DNA from: CAYYOS01 sp964473355
Lineage (GTDB): Bacteria; Pseudomonadota; Gammaproteobacteria; Burkholderiales; REEB80
Direction of reading: 5' to 3'
Assembly (NCBI GenBank): GCA_964473355.1
Contig: CAYYOS010000018.1
Span: 1 to 24,784 of the forward strand
DNA: 24,784 nucleotides
Part shown: piece after piece, positions 8,190 through 17,905 of the stretch
Layout: every line of letters begins with the position of its first letter
How positions within the stretch are numbered: the stretch's first letter is position 1
Translations under genes and position numbers: made by a program
The notes under the pieces: model-generated
Seen by the model: the letters and a program-made list of their open reading frames with translations, nothing else
Told to the model about the DNA's origin: nothing
Database searches by the model: none

Positions 8190-9323
8190 GTGAATATTAT
8201 TCTCGATATTAGTTGTTTAGCGGCTGCGTTTGCGGGGGTCGGGCGATATACGCTGCGTCTTGCGCAAGAATTGGAGCGCCACCCGGAAGTCGCAAGCCTC
8301 GATTACTTTTCACAGCTGAGTTTTTTAACCCGGCTGCCCTCAGCCGGCCCTACCACTCAGTGGATGAGCTTACGGCAACATTTAAAAATTCTTCCGGGTG
8401 CACAACAGATTTATGATCTGATTAAAAATCGTCGCTTTCGCGAGCTCCAGCCAAAAGCAGCGACGCTTTATCACCAACCAAATTTTCTACTTATGCCCTT
8501 TGCCGGCCCGTGCGTTGCGACTATTCACGACCTCTCCTTTATCAACTATCCTCAATTTCATCCCCGGGAACGCATCCGTCGTTTTGAGCGCCTGCTCCCG
8601 AAAACGCTGGAACAGGGCAACCACTTTATTACCGACTCGGAATTTATAAGGGGCGAAATAATAAAACAACTGGGTGTCTCCCCGGATAAAATCACGGCAA
8701 TTCATTTGGGTGTGGATGACGCGTTTTTGGTGCGGCCACGCGCGCAGTGCATGCAAATTCTGCAACGCTACCGCTTGGAGACCTTTTCTTTCTTGTTGGC
8801 AGTGGGGACCCGGGAGCCCCGTAAAAATATGGTGGGTTTAATGCGTGCATACTTGCGTCTGCCAGACGGGACGCGTTCCCGTCACCCCTTGGTCGTTGTG
8901 GGCTCACCTGGCTGGCACCAAGAGAAGCTGCCCGCGGGTTGTGCGCAGCTGGTCGGGCGGGGTCAAATTATTTTTTTAGGGTTTGTACCGGCGGCGCACC
9001 TGCCCTATATTTATTCGGCGGCCCACGCCTTTATTTACCCCAGTTTTTATGAAGGCTTTGGTTTGCCTCCATTGGAAGCGATGGCCAGCGGCATACCTAC
9101 ATTGGTGTCCAACCGAGCCGCCCTCCCTGAGGTTACCGGGGGCCACGCCGCAATCTTTGACCCCGACGATGATTCGGGCTTTGACGAAGCTTTGTCATCA
9201 TTACTGCTCGACGAAGCGCTGCGCGAAAATTTACGTGCGGATGGACTCTCTTGGGCAAAAAGTTTTTCATGGCAGCGTACGGCAAATGCTACCGTTGACG
9301 TCTACCGTACATTGCTAGTTTAA
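8190..9323 (+). CDS. GT4-family glycosyltransferase (first)
   Basis: A 377-residue retaining glycosyltransferase of the GT4 / GT-B fold. The N-terminal acceptor domain begins NIILDISCL with the glycine-rich AGVGRYTLRLAQEL, followed by HDLSFINYPQFHPRERIRRF and ITDSEFI, frequent in this subgroup. The C-terminal donor domain shows VGTREPRKNMVGLMRAY and the E-x7-E motif E288/E296 in YPSFYEGFGLPPLEAMASG, which binds the nucleotide-sugar. The start is GTG; there is no strong ribosome binding site. Donor sugar cannot be told from sequence, though mannose or a related hexose is common in such proteins. It is soluble and probably membrane-associated at the cytoplasmic face. It is the first gene of the locus and the next gene starts 8 bp after its stop. 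Confidence 0.92.
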   Translation: MNIILDISCLAAAFAGVGRYTLRLAQELERHPEVASLDYFSQLSFLTRLPSAGPTTQWMSLRQHLKILPGAQQIYDLIKNRRFRELQPKAATLYHQPNFLLMPFAGPCVATIHDLSFINYPQFHPRERIRRFERLLPKTLEQGNHFITDSEFIRGEIIKQLGVSPDKITAIHLGVDDAFLVRPRAQCMQILQRYRLETFSFLLAVGTREPRKNMVGLMRAYLRLPDGTRSRHPLVVVGSPGWHQEKLPAGCAQLVGRGQIIFLGFVPAAHLPYIYSAAHAFIYPSFYEGFGLPPLEAMASGIPTLVSNRAALPEVTGGHAAIFDPDDDSGFDEALSSLLLDEALRENLRADGLSWAKSFSWQRTANATVDVYRTLLV

Positions 9324-9331
9324 GCTCGCTT

Positions 9332-10420
9332 GTGTCTACGAGTACTATAGACGTACGTATGATTAATTCCTCAGGGATCGGCGTTTACCTAAAAAATCTG
9401 ATCCCGTTGCTGGTCGATAAACGCGCCGCGTATCGATTTAATCTATTGGGAAACAGCCCCTATTTAGCGTCCTTGCCTTGGACTCAAACCAAGCAAGTCA
9501 ACATCATTCACTGTGATGTGCCAATTTATTCGATCACCGAGCAGTGGTGGGTGCCAAAAAAAATCCCGCGAGCCAGCGCCTTATTTTGGTCGCCGCATTA
9601 TAATATTCCGCTTAACTATAAAGGGGCGCTATTGGTGACCGTACATGATGTGCTACATCTGGCGCGTCCGGAATTTGTGGGCGGCTGGCAGCGCCGCCTC
9701 TATGCTAAATTTATGTTTGCTACGCTGGCAGAGCGTGCCTCCGCGGTGTTGTGCGATTCTGATTTTACCCGCCGAGAATTGGCCCGACTTACGGAGCGGC
9801 CGATCGATAATATAACCATTGCACATCTCGGTGTGGAAGCCGCGTGGTTTAAGGCAGCGCAGCGCGGCCCCAAGCCGCATCCGAAGCCGTACCTGATTTT
9901 TGTTGGGAACGTCAAGCCGCACAAAAATCTCATTAATTTACTGCGAGCCTTCGAGCTAATTTTGGATCGGATTCCTCATGATCTAGTAATAGTCGGAAAA
10001 GAGAGCGGATTTAGGACCGGCGACGTCGCCGTGGTAGAAAAAGCGCGAGCGATGGGCAAGCGTGTCATGCTTACCGGAGAAGTTGACGACGCAGTTCTGC
10101 AGCAATATGTCGCGCATGCCGAAATGTTGGTGTTGCCGTCCCTATATGAGGGCTTCGGTTTGCCCGCTTTGGAAGCAATGGCATGTGGCTGCCCGGTTTT
10201 GGCTTCCGATATTCCGGTATTGCGTGAAGTGTGCGGGGAGGCAGTGCTTTACTGTGACCCCTTGGCGCCGCATGACATCGCCGAAAAAATAGCTACTTTA
10301 ATCGAGAATACCACGCTGCGAGCCGCGTTGATTGCCCAAGGTGATACGCGAGTTCGCCGCTTTAGTTGGGAAAAATGCGCGGAGCAAACCTTGCAAGTCA
10401 TCGATAGGCTGTGCGTTTGA
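9332..10420 (+). CDS. GT4-family glycosyltransferase (second)
   Basis: A 362-residue GT4 enzyme, GT-B fold. Typical features are the N-terminal IDVRMINSSGIGVYLKNLIPLL, the central VTVHDVLHLARPEF, the SDFTRREL segment, VGNVKPHKNLINLLRAFE opening the donor domain, and the E-x7-E pair E273/E281 in LPSLYEGFGLPALEAMACG. It is clearly related to the preceding gene but diverged enough that tandem duplication would be old. GTG start, 8 bp after the previous stop; its 3' end overlaps the next gene. Donor and acceptor are unknown, but it would add a sugar to the same lipid-linked intermediate as its neighbours (inference from clustering). Confidence 0.92.
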   Translation: MSTSTIDVRMINSSGIGVYLKNLIPLLVDKRAAYRFNLLGNSPYLASLPWTQTKQVNIIHCDVPIYSITEQWWVPKKIPRASALFWSPHYNIPLNYKGALLVTVHDVLHLARPEFVGGWQRRLYAKFMFATLAERASAVLCDSDFTRRELARLTERPIDNITIAHLGVEAAWFKAAQRGPKPHPKPYLIFVGNVKPHKNLINLLRAFELILDRIPHDLVIVGKESGFRTGDVAVVEKARAMGKRVMLTGEVDDAVLQQYVAHAEMLVLPSLYEGFGLPALEAMACGCPVLASDIPVLREVCGEAVLYCDPLAPHDIAEKIATLIENTTLRAALIAQGDTRVRRFSWEKCAEQTLQVIDRLCV

Positions 10421-11550
10421 AGGTTGCCATCGTGCATGACTGGCTGACCGTATTCGCGGGCGCCGAGCGCGTGCTCGCAGAAATGCTACAGTGTTTCCCG
10501 CAGGCGGATTTATTTTGTGTGGTGGATTTCATGCCCGAAGCCGAGCGCGGATTTCTGCAGAACAGGGCCGTCCGGACTTCTTTTATACAAAAGTTACCCA
10601 AAGCTAAAAGTTATTATCGGCAATACCTACTCTTAATGCCGTTGGCGGTCGAGCAGTTTGATCTATCCAGCTACGATCTTATTATTTCCAGCAGCCACGC
10701 GGTTGCTAAGGGTGTGCTCACCGGCCCAGACCAGACTCATCTGTGCATGTGTTATTCGCCACTACGCTACGCGTGGGACTTGCAGCACCAACACTTAAAC
10801 GAGGCCGGGCTCAATACTGGCCTCAAGGGTTGGGTGGCCAAATGGATGTTGCATAAGATGCGTCTTTGGGACGTGCGCACCGCAAATGGCGTGGACTACT
10901 TTGCCGCTATTTCTCAGTTTGTAGCCAAACGTATATGGAAAACCTATCGCAGGCAGTCCCGGCTGATTTACCCACCGGTAGATGTGCAGATGTTTCAACT
11001 TTTTACGCCGAAAGAAAATTTCTACGTCACCGTTTCGCGCATGGTTCCCTATAAAAAAATCGATTTAATCGTGGCGGCGTTCGCTGAAATGCCGGACAAA
11101 ATGCTGATGGTGATCGGCGATGGCCCTGACTTTAAAAAAATTGATAAGCTACGCGCGCCCAATATTCAACTGCTCGGGCACCTACCTACCGAAAAGTTAG
11201 CCGGCTATGTACAGCGCGCCCGAGCTTTTATATTTGCGGCTGAAGAAGACTTTGGTATCGCTCCCCTGGAAGCGCAAGCGTGCGGTACGCCAGTCATTGC
11301 GTATAAGAAAGGTGGCGCCCAAGAAACCCTATTAGGTTTGGAGCATGCCCACCCCACTGCGGTATTTTTTGAAACACAGTCCGTCGACGCGATTAAAAAT
11401 GCCGTGCGTCAGTTTGATGAAAACGTCGCCCGCTTTGATCCGCAACGCATACGGGACAACGTCAGCCGCTACTCACCGCAGCGCTTTAGAAGCGAATTTA
11501 TGGCACTCGTAGAGGATGCGCTAAGCCGCCACACCCCCTATGAAACATAG
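10411..11550 (+). CDS. WbaZ-like GT4 glycosyltransferase (third)
   Basis: A GT4 enzyme of about 379 residues resembling WbaZ-type mannosyltransferases of O-antigen clusters. It begins KVAIVHDWLTVFAGAERVLAEML, then SSSHAVAKGV, CYSPLRYAWDL (a WbaZ-subgroup hallmark), YPPVDVQMF, VSRMVPYKKIDLIVAAF and the donor-site E-x7-E E279/E287 in AEEDFGIAPLEAQACG. The start is ambiguous: GTG 10411 gives a 10-base overlap with the previous gene, while TTG 10417 gives a TTGA overlap of four bases and a protein starting directly at the usual KVAIVHDW. Either implies translational coupling. It overlaps the sugar-phosphate transferase gene by 11 bases. Specificity for mannose is suggested by the subgroup, not proven. 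Confidence 0.9.
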   Translation: MRLKVAIVHDWLTVFAGAERVLAEMLQCFPQADLFCVVDFMPEAERGFLQNRAVRTSFIQKLPKAKSYYRQYLLLMPLAVEQFDLSSYDLIISSSHAVAKGVLTGPDQTHLCMCYSPLRYAWDLQHQHLNEAGLNTGLKGWVAKWMLHKMRLWDVRTANGVDYFAAISQFVAKRIWKTYRRQSRLIYPPVDVQMFQLFTPKENFYVTVSRMVPYKKIDLIVAAFAEMPDKMLMVIGDGPDFKKIDKLRAPNIQLLGHLPTEKLAGYVQRARAFIFAAEEDFGIAPLEAQACGTPVIAYKKGGAQETLLGLEHAHPTAVFFETQSVDAIKNAVRQFDENVARFDPQRIRDNVSRYSPQRFRSEFMALVEDALSRHTPYET

Positions 11551-12934
11551 TTTACTCAAGGAAAATGCCGGTGTAATCGAGCAAGCCATGCGGTTTGTAG
11601 AACCATTAATTTTGGTGTTTATCGGCTGGGCACTGTTTACCTACAAATTCGCGACCCTGAATTTGCCCCCCCATTACCTCCTCGCGCTGGTGGCCGCCTA
11701 TCTTTTTGTCTTGATACTTTTTCCTTTTTTTAATATTTATCGCGCCTATCGGGGCGTGAGTTTGTGGGCGGAAACGCAACGGCTATTAAGCGCCTGGGGC
11801 GCCGTGGTAATGCTGCTTATTCTTTTAATGTTTGCCACAAAATCCAGTGCCAATTTTTCGCGAGAATGGATAGGGCTGTGGGCATTGCTGGGGTTTGCGG
11901 GGCTCGCCATCTTTCGTAGCTTAGTGCGTATGCTATTGCGTTCGTTTCGCCGCCGCGGCTTTAACCTGCGGCATATTTACATAGTCGGTGCGGGCGATTT
12001 AGGGCGTGAAGTGGCGAGTCGTCTTGCCGCTTCGCCGTGGATGGGCCTACACGTCGCGGGTTTTTATGACGATAATCCAGCATTGCAAAAAACCATGGTG
12101 GCGGGTGTTCCTGTGCAAGGTACGCTCGACGATTTGCCGCTAAATCTTCAACATGCAGATATCGATCAAGTTTGGATGACCTTGCCTTTGCGTGCAGAGG
12201 ATCGTGCCAAAAGTTTGTTGCATAATCTTCGTCATCATAATATCCAAATCCGCTTCGTACCCGACATATACGGTTTTCAGTTGCTTAACCACTCCATTAC
12301 TGAAGTTGCGGGCTTGCCGGTAATTAACTTGACCGAATCCCCCATGAGCGGGATAAATCATGTTTTAAAATTACTCGAAGACCAAATTTTAGCCATCCTA
12401 TTTTTAGTTTTACTTGCACCCTTGATGCTTGCCGTAGCAGTCGGCGTTAAGCTTAGTTCGCCGGGACCGGTGTTGTATCGGCAACGTCGCGTGACCTGGA
12501 ATGGCGAGCATTTTGAAATTTATAAATTTCGCTCTATGGCGGTAGGGGCGGAGCGCGATAGCGGGCCCGTCTGGGCGCAACGAAATGACGCGCGAACGCA
12601 TCCATTCGGCGCGCTGTTGCGTCGTTGGAGCTTTGATGAATTACCGCAGCTCTTCAACGTCCTAAAAGGCCAAATGTCCATAGTCGGACCGCGCCCGGAG
12701 CGCCCCGAGTTTATAGAGAAATTTAAAGATCTAGTGCCGGGGTACATGCAAAAACATTTGGTAAAAGCCGGCATCACAGGCTGGGCGCAAGTGAACGATC
12801 TACGGGGTGATTCCGATTTACATAAGCGCATTGAGTACGACTTGTTTTATATCGAAAACTGGTCAGTGTGGTTTGATTTACGCATTATATTCCTCACCAT
12901 TTTTAAAATATTCAATAGCCGCCATGCATTTTAA
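11540..12934 (+). CDS. WcaJ-like undecaprenyl-phosphate sugar-phosphate transferase
   Basis: A 464-residue polyprenyl glycosylphosphotransferase that would transfer a hexose-1-phosphate, probably glucose-1-phosphate, from UDP-sugar to undecaprenyl phosphate, priming glycan assembly on the inner membrane. Four N-terminal hydrophobic segments (about 15-130) are followed by a Rossmann-like domain (IYIVGAGDLGREVASRL, about 148-270), a fifth hydrophobic segment (about 280-305) and the catalytic C-terminal domain. There RQRRVTWNG, YKFRSM, the catalytic D366-E367 in FDELPQLFNV, GPRPERPEF (G383 on) and GWAQVNDLRGD are all intact, as is the typical ending YDLFYIENWSVWFDLRII. Architecture and motifs match the long WcaJ/TIGR03023-like form. 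It lies fourth in the locus, overlapping both neighbours by 11 bases. Confidence 0.93.
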   Translation: MKHSLLKENAGVIEQAMRFVEPLILVFIGWALFTYKFATLNLPPHYLLALVAAYLFVLILFPFFNIYRAYRGVSLWAETQRLLSAWGAVVMLLILLMFATKSSANFSREWIGLWALLGFAGLAIFRSLVRMLLRSFRRRGFNLRHIYIVGAGDLGREVASRLAASPWMGLHVAGFYDDNPALQKTMVAGVPVQGTLDDLPLNLQHADIDQVWMTLPLRAEDRAKSLLHNLRHHNIQIRFVPDIYGFQLLNHSITEVAGLPVINLTESPMSGINHVLKLLEDQILAILFLVLLAPLMLAVAVGVKLSSPGPVLYRQRRVTWNGEHFEIYKFRSMAVGAERDSGPVWAQRNDARTHPFGALLRRWSFDELPQLFNVLKGQMSIVGPRPERPEFIEKFKDLVPGYMQKHLVKAGITGWAQVNDLRGDSDLHKRIEYDLFYIENWSVWFDLRIIFLTIFKIFNSRHAF

Positions 12935-14084
12935 AAAGAGTGTATTAGCGGCGACCGCGCTGTTGCTCGTTAGCGCAACGATACTCACGGTGGTGTATTT
13001 GCTTGCCAATGCGCCCACTCAATGGTTAGGTCAAGCGGCGCAGACTATTCCTGGCTCCAGTTTTAATATGGCACGAGGCGTCGGGCACGCAGAAGGCGAT
13101 GTACTATTTGTAGAAGAACCCGGCGCTGACGGGATTGCCATTGCCGCATATCAATCGTATGGACTGAATGCGCAAGACTACCCGCAATTAACGTTTAACG
13201 TGAGTACGGCGGCGGCCGCGCCACCGGAAGTGTTGTTGTTGTGGCGCACGGCCGAAAACCCGGGCACAACGACGACGCGGCGGCTGGTCTGGCAAAGCAA
13301 TCAGCTCGCCCGACTGCCCTTAGGGGAAGATTCCGAGTGGCAGGGGGAAATTATCGGCCTGGCCTTGGTAATACGCGGCGTTATCCATGCACCGCTAATC
13401 ATAAAAAATCTCACGCTGCAATCCAACAGCAGTACTGCGATATTGGCTAACCTCCTGGAAGGCTGGGGATACGTCGAGCCGTGGCACGGCGGCTCCATCA
13501 ATTATATTTACGGCGGTAAGGAGGATGCGGCCGTTCCCATCATTTTGGCGGCAACCACCTTGATCACTTTAGCGCTGATTATTTATGGACTATGGGCTAA
13601 GTGGCGGCATCATGCTATTAATCCCGTTGTAATTGCTGTTTTGGTGGCGCTAAGTTGGGTGTTAGTGGATTTACGGTGGCAAGGCAATTTGTTTGTGCAG
13701 CTTAGCCAAACGCACGCTCGCTACGCTGGCAAGAATTGGGCAGAGAAACATCGCGCGGCCGAGGACGGCGATCTTTTTAATTTTACCCAAGCTACAAAGG
13801 CCAAGTTGGGCGCGGCTCCTGCCAGAATTCTGGTATTTTCTGATTTGGACTATTTCCGTGGCCGCGCCGCTTATCATCTTTATCCACACAATATTTATTA
13901 TTTGATTAAAGATGCATCCTTGCCTGACGCGGGGTTACTTCACCCCGGCGAATATTTATTTTTATATCAAAAACGTGGCGTGCAGTATCACCCCGGGAAA
14001 AAAGAATTATTGTGGAACGGCAAGCCGCTTCCGGTCGAGCCGATTCTAGTTGCCAATGGCAATGCCTTGTTTAAGGTGCGGTGA
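12924..14084 (+). CDS. Unrecognised three-TM protein with a large periplasmic beta-rich domain
   Basis: I do not recognise this 386-residue protein. ATG 12924 is chosen over an upstream ATG at 12807, because the upstream 39 codons overlap the sugar-phosphate transferase domain and look like shadow sequence, whereas from 12924 it begins with a basic MHFKK and a hydrophobic segment (about 6-28). A domain of about 175 residues follows, rich in alternating hydrophobic stretches (TFNVS, EVLLLWRTAE, IIGLALVIRG, IIKNLTLQS), suggesting a beta-sandwich, possibly sugar-binding; it ends near GWGYVEPWHGGSINYIYGG. Two adjacent hydrophobic segments (about 203-224 and 233-249) precede a C-terminal soluble domain (about 250-386) with ILVFSDLDYFRGRAAYHLYPHNIYYL. 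The gene abuts the GT-C-like gene with zero spacing (TGA then ATG), so the two may act together. Confidence 0.8.
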   Translation: MHFKKSVLAATALLLVSATILTVVYLLANAPTQWLGQAAQTIPGSSFNMARGVGHAEGDVLFVEEPGADGIAIAAYQSYGLNAQDYPQLTFNVSTAAAAPPEVLLLWRTAENPGTTTTRRLVWQSNQLARLPLGEDSEWQGEIIGLALVIRGVIHAPLIIKNLTLQSNSSTAILANLLEGWGYVEPWHGGSINYIYGGKEDAAVPIILAATTLITLALIIYGLWAKWRHHAINPVVIAVLVALSWVLVDLRWQGNLFVQLSQTHARYAGKNWAEKHRAAEDGDLFNFTQATKAKLGAAPARILVFSDLDYFRGRAAYHLYPHNIYYLIKDASLPDAGLLHPGEYLFLYQKRGVQYHPGKKELLWNGKPLPVEPILVANGNALFKVR

Positions 14085-15425
14085 ATGGATGTAATACGCG
14101 TGTTGATGGGAATCGTGTTGCCATGGGCGCTAGGCAGTGTATGGGTGCGCTTCTGCTGGAATAAAACTGTGGTGCCCAAGCTTACGTTATTGTTGGGTTA
14201 TGGCTACGTTGTGGGCATGGTGGCCACCACACTTATCATGCGGGCTTTAAGTTTGGCTGGCATACGCTTTAGTCTCGTGACTATTAGCGTCGCTTTATTG
14301 ATCTTCATCGCGGCGGGGGTATGGTTGAATCGGGGTGCGCGGTGGCCAAAATTGCGCGCAAGCAGTTTGGCAACCACAGCGGTCGCGGCGATTTTTTATT
14401 TTCTTCTAATACTCATTAGCGTGCGGCTACTTACGCTGGGCTTTGAAATAATGTGGCGGCCGCTTTTCCCATGGGATGCGTGGGCACAGTGGGCGACCAA
14501 GGCGAGAGTCTGGTATGAGCTAGGGAGCATGGCGCAATTTGTACCCGCGCACGCTTGGTTTGCGGGCACTGCGTATACCGATTCGGCGCCGCACTATCCT
14601 TCCACCATTCCGCTGATTCAAACGTGGATGAGTTACGCGCTGGGGCGTTGGGACGACACACTCATTAATTTTCCCTGGCTAGCATGTGCCGTTGCCGCGG
14701 GTTTGGTTTTTTATGGTGAAGCGCGCGACTCAGAAATTCAACCTTTGTTGGCAATCGTTTTTAGTTATTTTTTATTATCGCTACCAATTTTAAATGTGCA
14801 CGTGGCCTTAGCGGGTTACGCCGACTTATTCATGGCCGTGGTATATGGATTGGCGGCTATAGCGTTTTGGCGGTGGGCCGAGTCGCGGGACCGCCGACGG
14901 GGTCTCTTAGCGCTTGTGTTGATTTTAAGTTGCCCTTTAATTAAAACCCCCGGCATTGTTTGGGCACTCACCTTTGTTCCAGCGACCTTGGTGGTATTGT
15001 TGCCGCGTGTTGGCTTAATGCTTGCGGGTGCGCTTGCCGCTTTGGCATTAGCTCTCCTGGGAATTCTTGCGCAAACCGACCCCATCATTTTGGGTTACAA
15101 GCTGCACGCTAATTTCAGTCCCGTTTGGGCGCCGCTCCTGCAAAATTATTTTGTTCTGGATAACTGGCATCTATTTTGGTTCTTGTTTGTCGGGTTGGCG
15201 TTGATCTCGTATAAATCGCTATTTGCTCCGTTTCTGCGGGCTAAAACGGTACTGGTGTTAACCGGCTTAGCTTTTTTAGGCGTGGTTTTCTTTTTTACAA
15301 TGGCAGAAGCCTGGGTCACAGATTTTACAACGGTGAATCGCGCTACCTTGCATATCGTACCGGCGCTGATGTTTTATACGATGCTTTTAGCGCAGCGATA
15401 CTTTAACGGCGCGGATTTGGGGTAA
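14085..15425 (+). CDS. Polytopic GT-C-like membrane protein
   Basis: A 446-residue integral membrane protein with about ten or more hydrophobic segments. After four N-terminal passes (about 4-118) comes an extended loop carrying FPWDAWAQWATKARVWYELG (Asp131) and SAPHYPSTIPLIQTWMSY (His170), then more membrane segments and a short tail. An acidic residue in a large extracytoplasmic loop followed by a YP-containing segment is the pattern of GT-C fold lipid-phosphate-sugar-dependent glycosyltransferases (PMT/ArnT/RgtA-like), which act outside the cytoplasmic membrane. The assignment is from pattern, not a firm family match; a Wzy-like polymerase or ligase role is an alternative. The start ATG directly follows the previous stop, and the gene ends the locus. 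Confidence 0.75.
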   Translation: MDVIRVLMGIVLPWALGSVWVRFCWNKTVVPKLTLLLGYGYVVGMVATTLIMRALSLAGIRFSLVTISVALLIFIAAGVWLNRGARWPKLRASSLATTAVAAIFYFLLILISVRLLTLGFEIMWRPLFPWDAWAQWATKARVWYELGSMAQFVPAHAWFAGTAYTDSAPHYPSTIPLIQTWMSYALGRWDDTLINFPWLACAVAAGLVFYGEARDSEIQPLLAIVFSYFLLSLPILNVHVALAGYADLFMAVVYGLAAIAFWRWAESRDRRRGLLALVLILSCPLIKTPGIVWALTFVPATLVVLLPRVGLMLAGALAALALALLGILAQTDPIILGYKLHANFSPVWAPLLQNYFVLDNWHLFWFLFVGLALISYKSLFAPFLRAKTVLVLTGLAFLGVVFFFTMAEAWVTDFTTVNRATLHIVPALMFYTMLLAQRYFNGADLG

Positions 15426-15573
15426 AAAGTCTGGGTTTAGCTGCTCGGCGATGGGGAAGGGATACTTAAAATCCAAAATCAAAAGGCAAAATTAAACCGA
15501 AACCGAAACCCGAGGGACTATACAGGTTGTGTCCGTGAGGTGAACGGACAAAGGCATGCCACCGGGACTAGAA
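15426..15573. other. Convergent intergenic gap with small repeats
   Basis: The 148 bp between the glycan locus and the 3' end of uvrD hold no gene. They contain a tandem AAACCG microrepeat (near 15494-15511, two copies plus a variant) and an inverted repeat GTCCGT / ACGGAC (15531-15549, 7-base loop). Neither has a following T-tract, so I do not call a terminator. Confidence 0.45.
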
Positions 15574-17748
<2,175 letters not shown>

Positions 17749-17774
17749 AAATACGCTAAAATTAATAAATTCAG

Positions 17775-17780
17775 ATTATA
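17775..17780 (-). promoter_or_regulatory. Candidate -10 of the uvrD promoter
   Basis: Read on the minus strand, a perfect TATAAT lies 26 bp before the uvrD ATG, leaving a short leader. No good -35 match was found 16-18 bp upstream. On the opposite strand a perfect TTGACA (17797-17802) points toward rlmH but lacks a matching -10. Confidence 0.4.
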
Positions 17781-17801
17781 AGACAGCGAACCCGCTTTGA
17801 C

Positions 17802-17897
17802 ATGATTAAAATTTTCTACTTTGCACGAGGGGTCGAGGCCTTGGACGTGGCCTCATTGGCGAACTTGCACCCGACTGCAACGCCCGAGCCCCGCTAG
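17802..17897 (+). pseudogene. 31-codon ORF resembling the N-terminus of MoaD
   Basis: A short ORF directly upstream of rlmH starts MIKIFYFARGVEALDV. Its first nine residues follow the start pattern of MoaD, the small subunit of molybdopterin synthase (M-I-K-V-L-F-F-A). Real MoaD is about 80 residues and ends in Gly-Gly; this ORF stops after 31 codons and has no such end. It may be a decayed moaD fragment, a leader peptide for rlmH, or coincidence. An inverted repeat GAGGCC / GGCCTC (17835-17854) lies inside it. The stop is 8 bp before the rlmH GTG. Confidence 0.25.
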
Positions 17898-17905
17898 GTT
17901 TCCCC

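Larger units (their letters stand above)
8190..15425 (+). other. Six-gene glycan biosynthesis locus
   Basis: Six plus-strand genes whose neighbours overlap or lie within 8 bp: GT4, GT4, WbaZ-like GT4, WcaJ-like phosphoglycosyltransferase, unrecognised three-TM protein, GT-C-like membrane protein. Together they could start a lipid-linked saccharide, extend it by about three sugars and process it at the membrane. The genes needed for export and polymerisation in known pathways (Wzx, Wzy, Wzz, Wza, Wzc or an ABC transporter) and nucleotide-sugar synthesis genes are not in this window. The locus is flanked by housekeeping genes (thrB group and uvrD), consistent with an insertion, though no integrase or direct repeat marks its ends. 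Confidence 0.75.

Noticed and set aside
12520..12831. 103-codon minus-strand ORF inside the sugar-phosphate transferase
   Set aside because: Antisense to the catalytic domain; no motif.
12807..12923. 39-codon upstream extension of the three-TM protein
   Set aside because: It overlaps the conserved C-terminus of the sugar-phosphate transferase in another frame and adds no membrane or signal feature.
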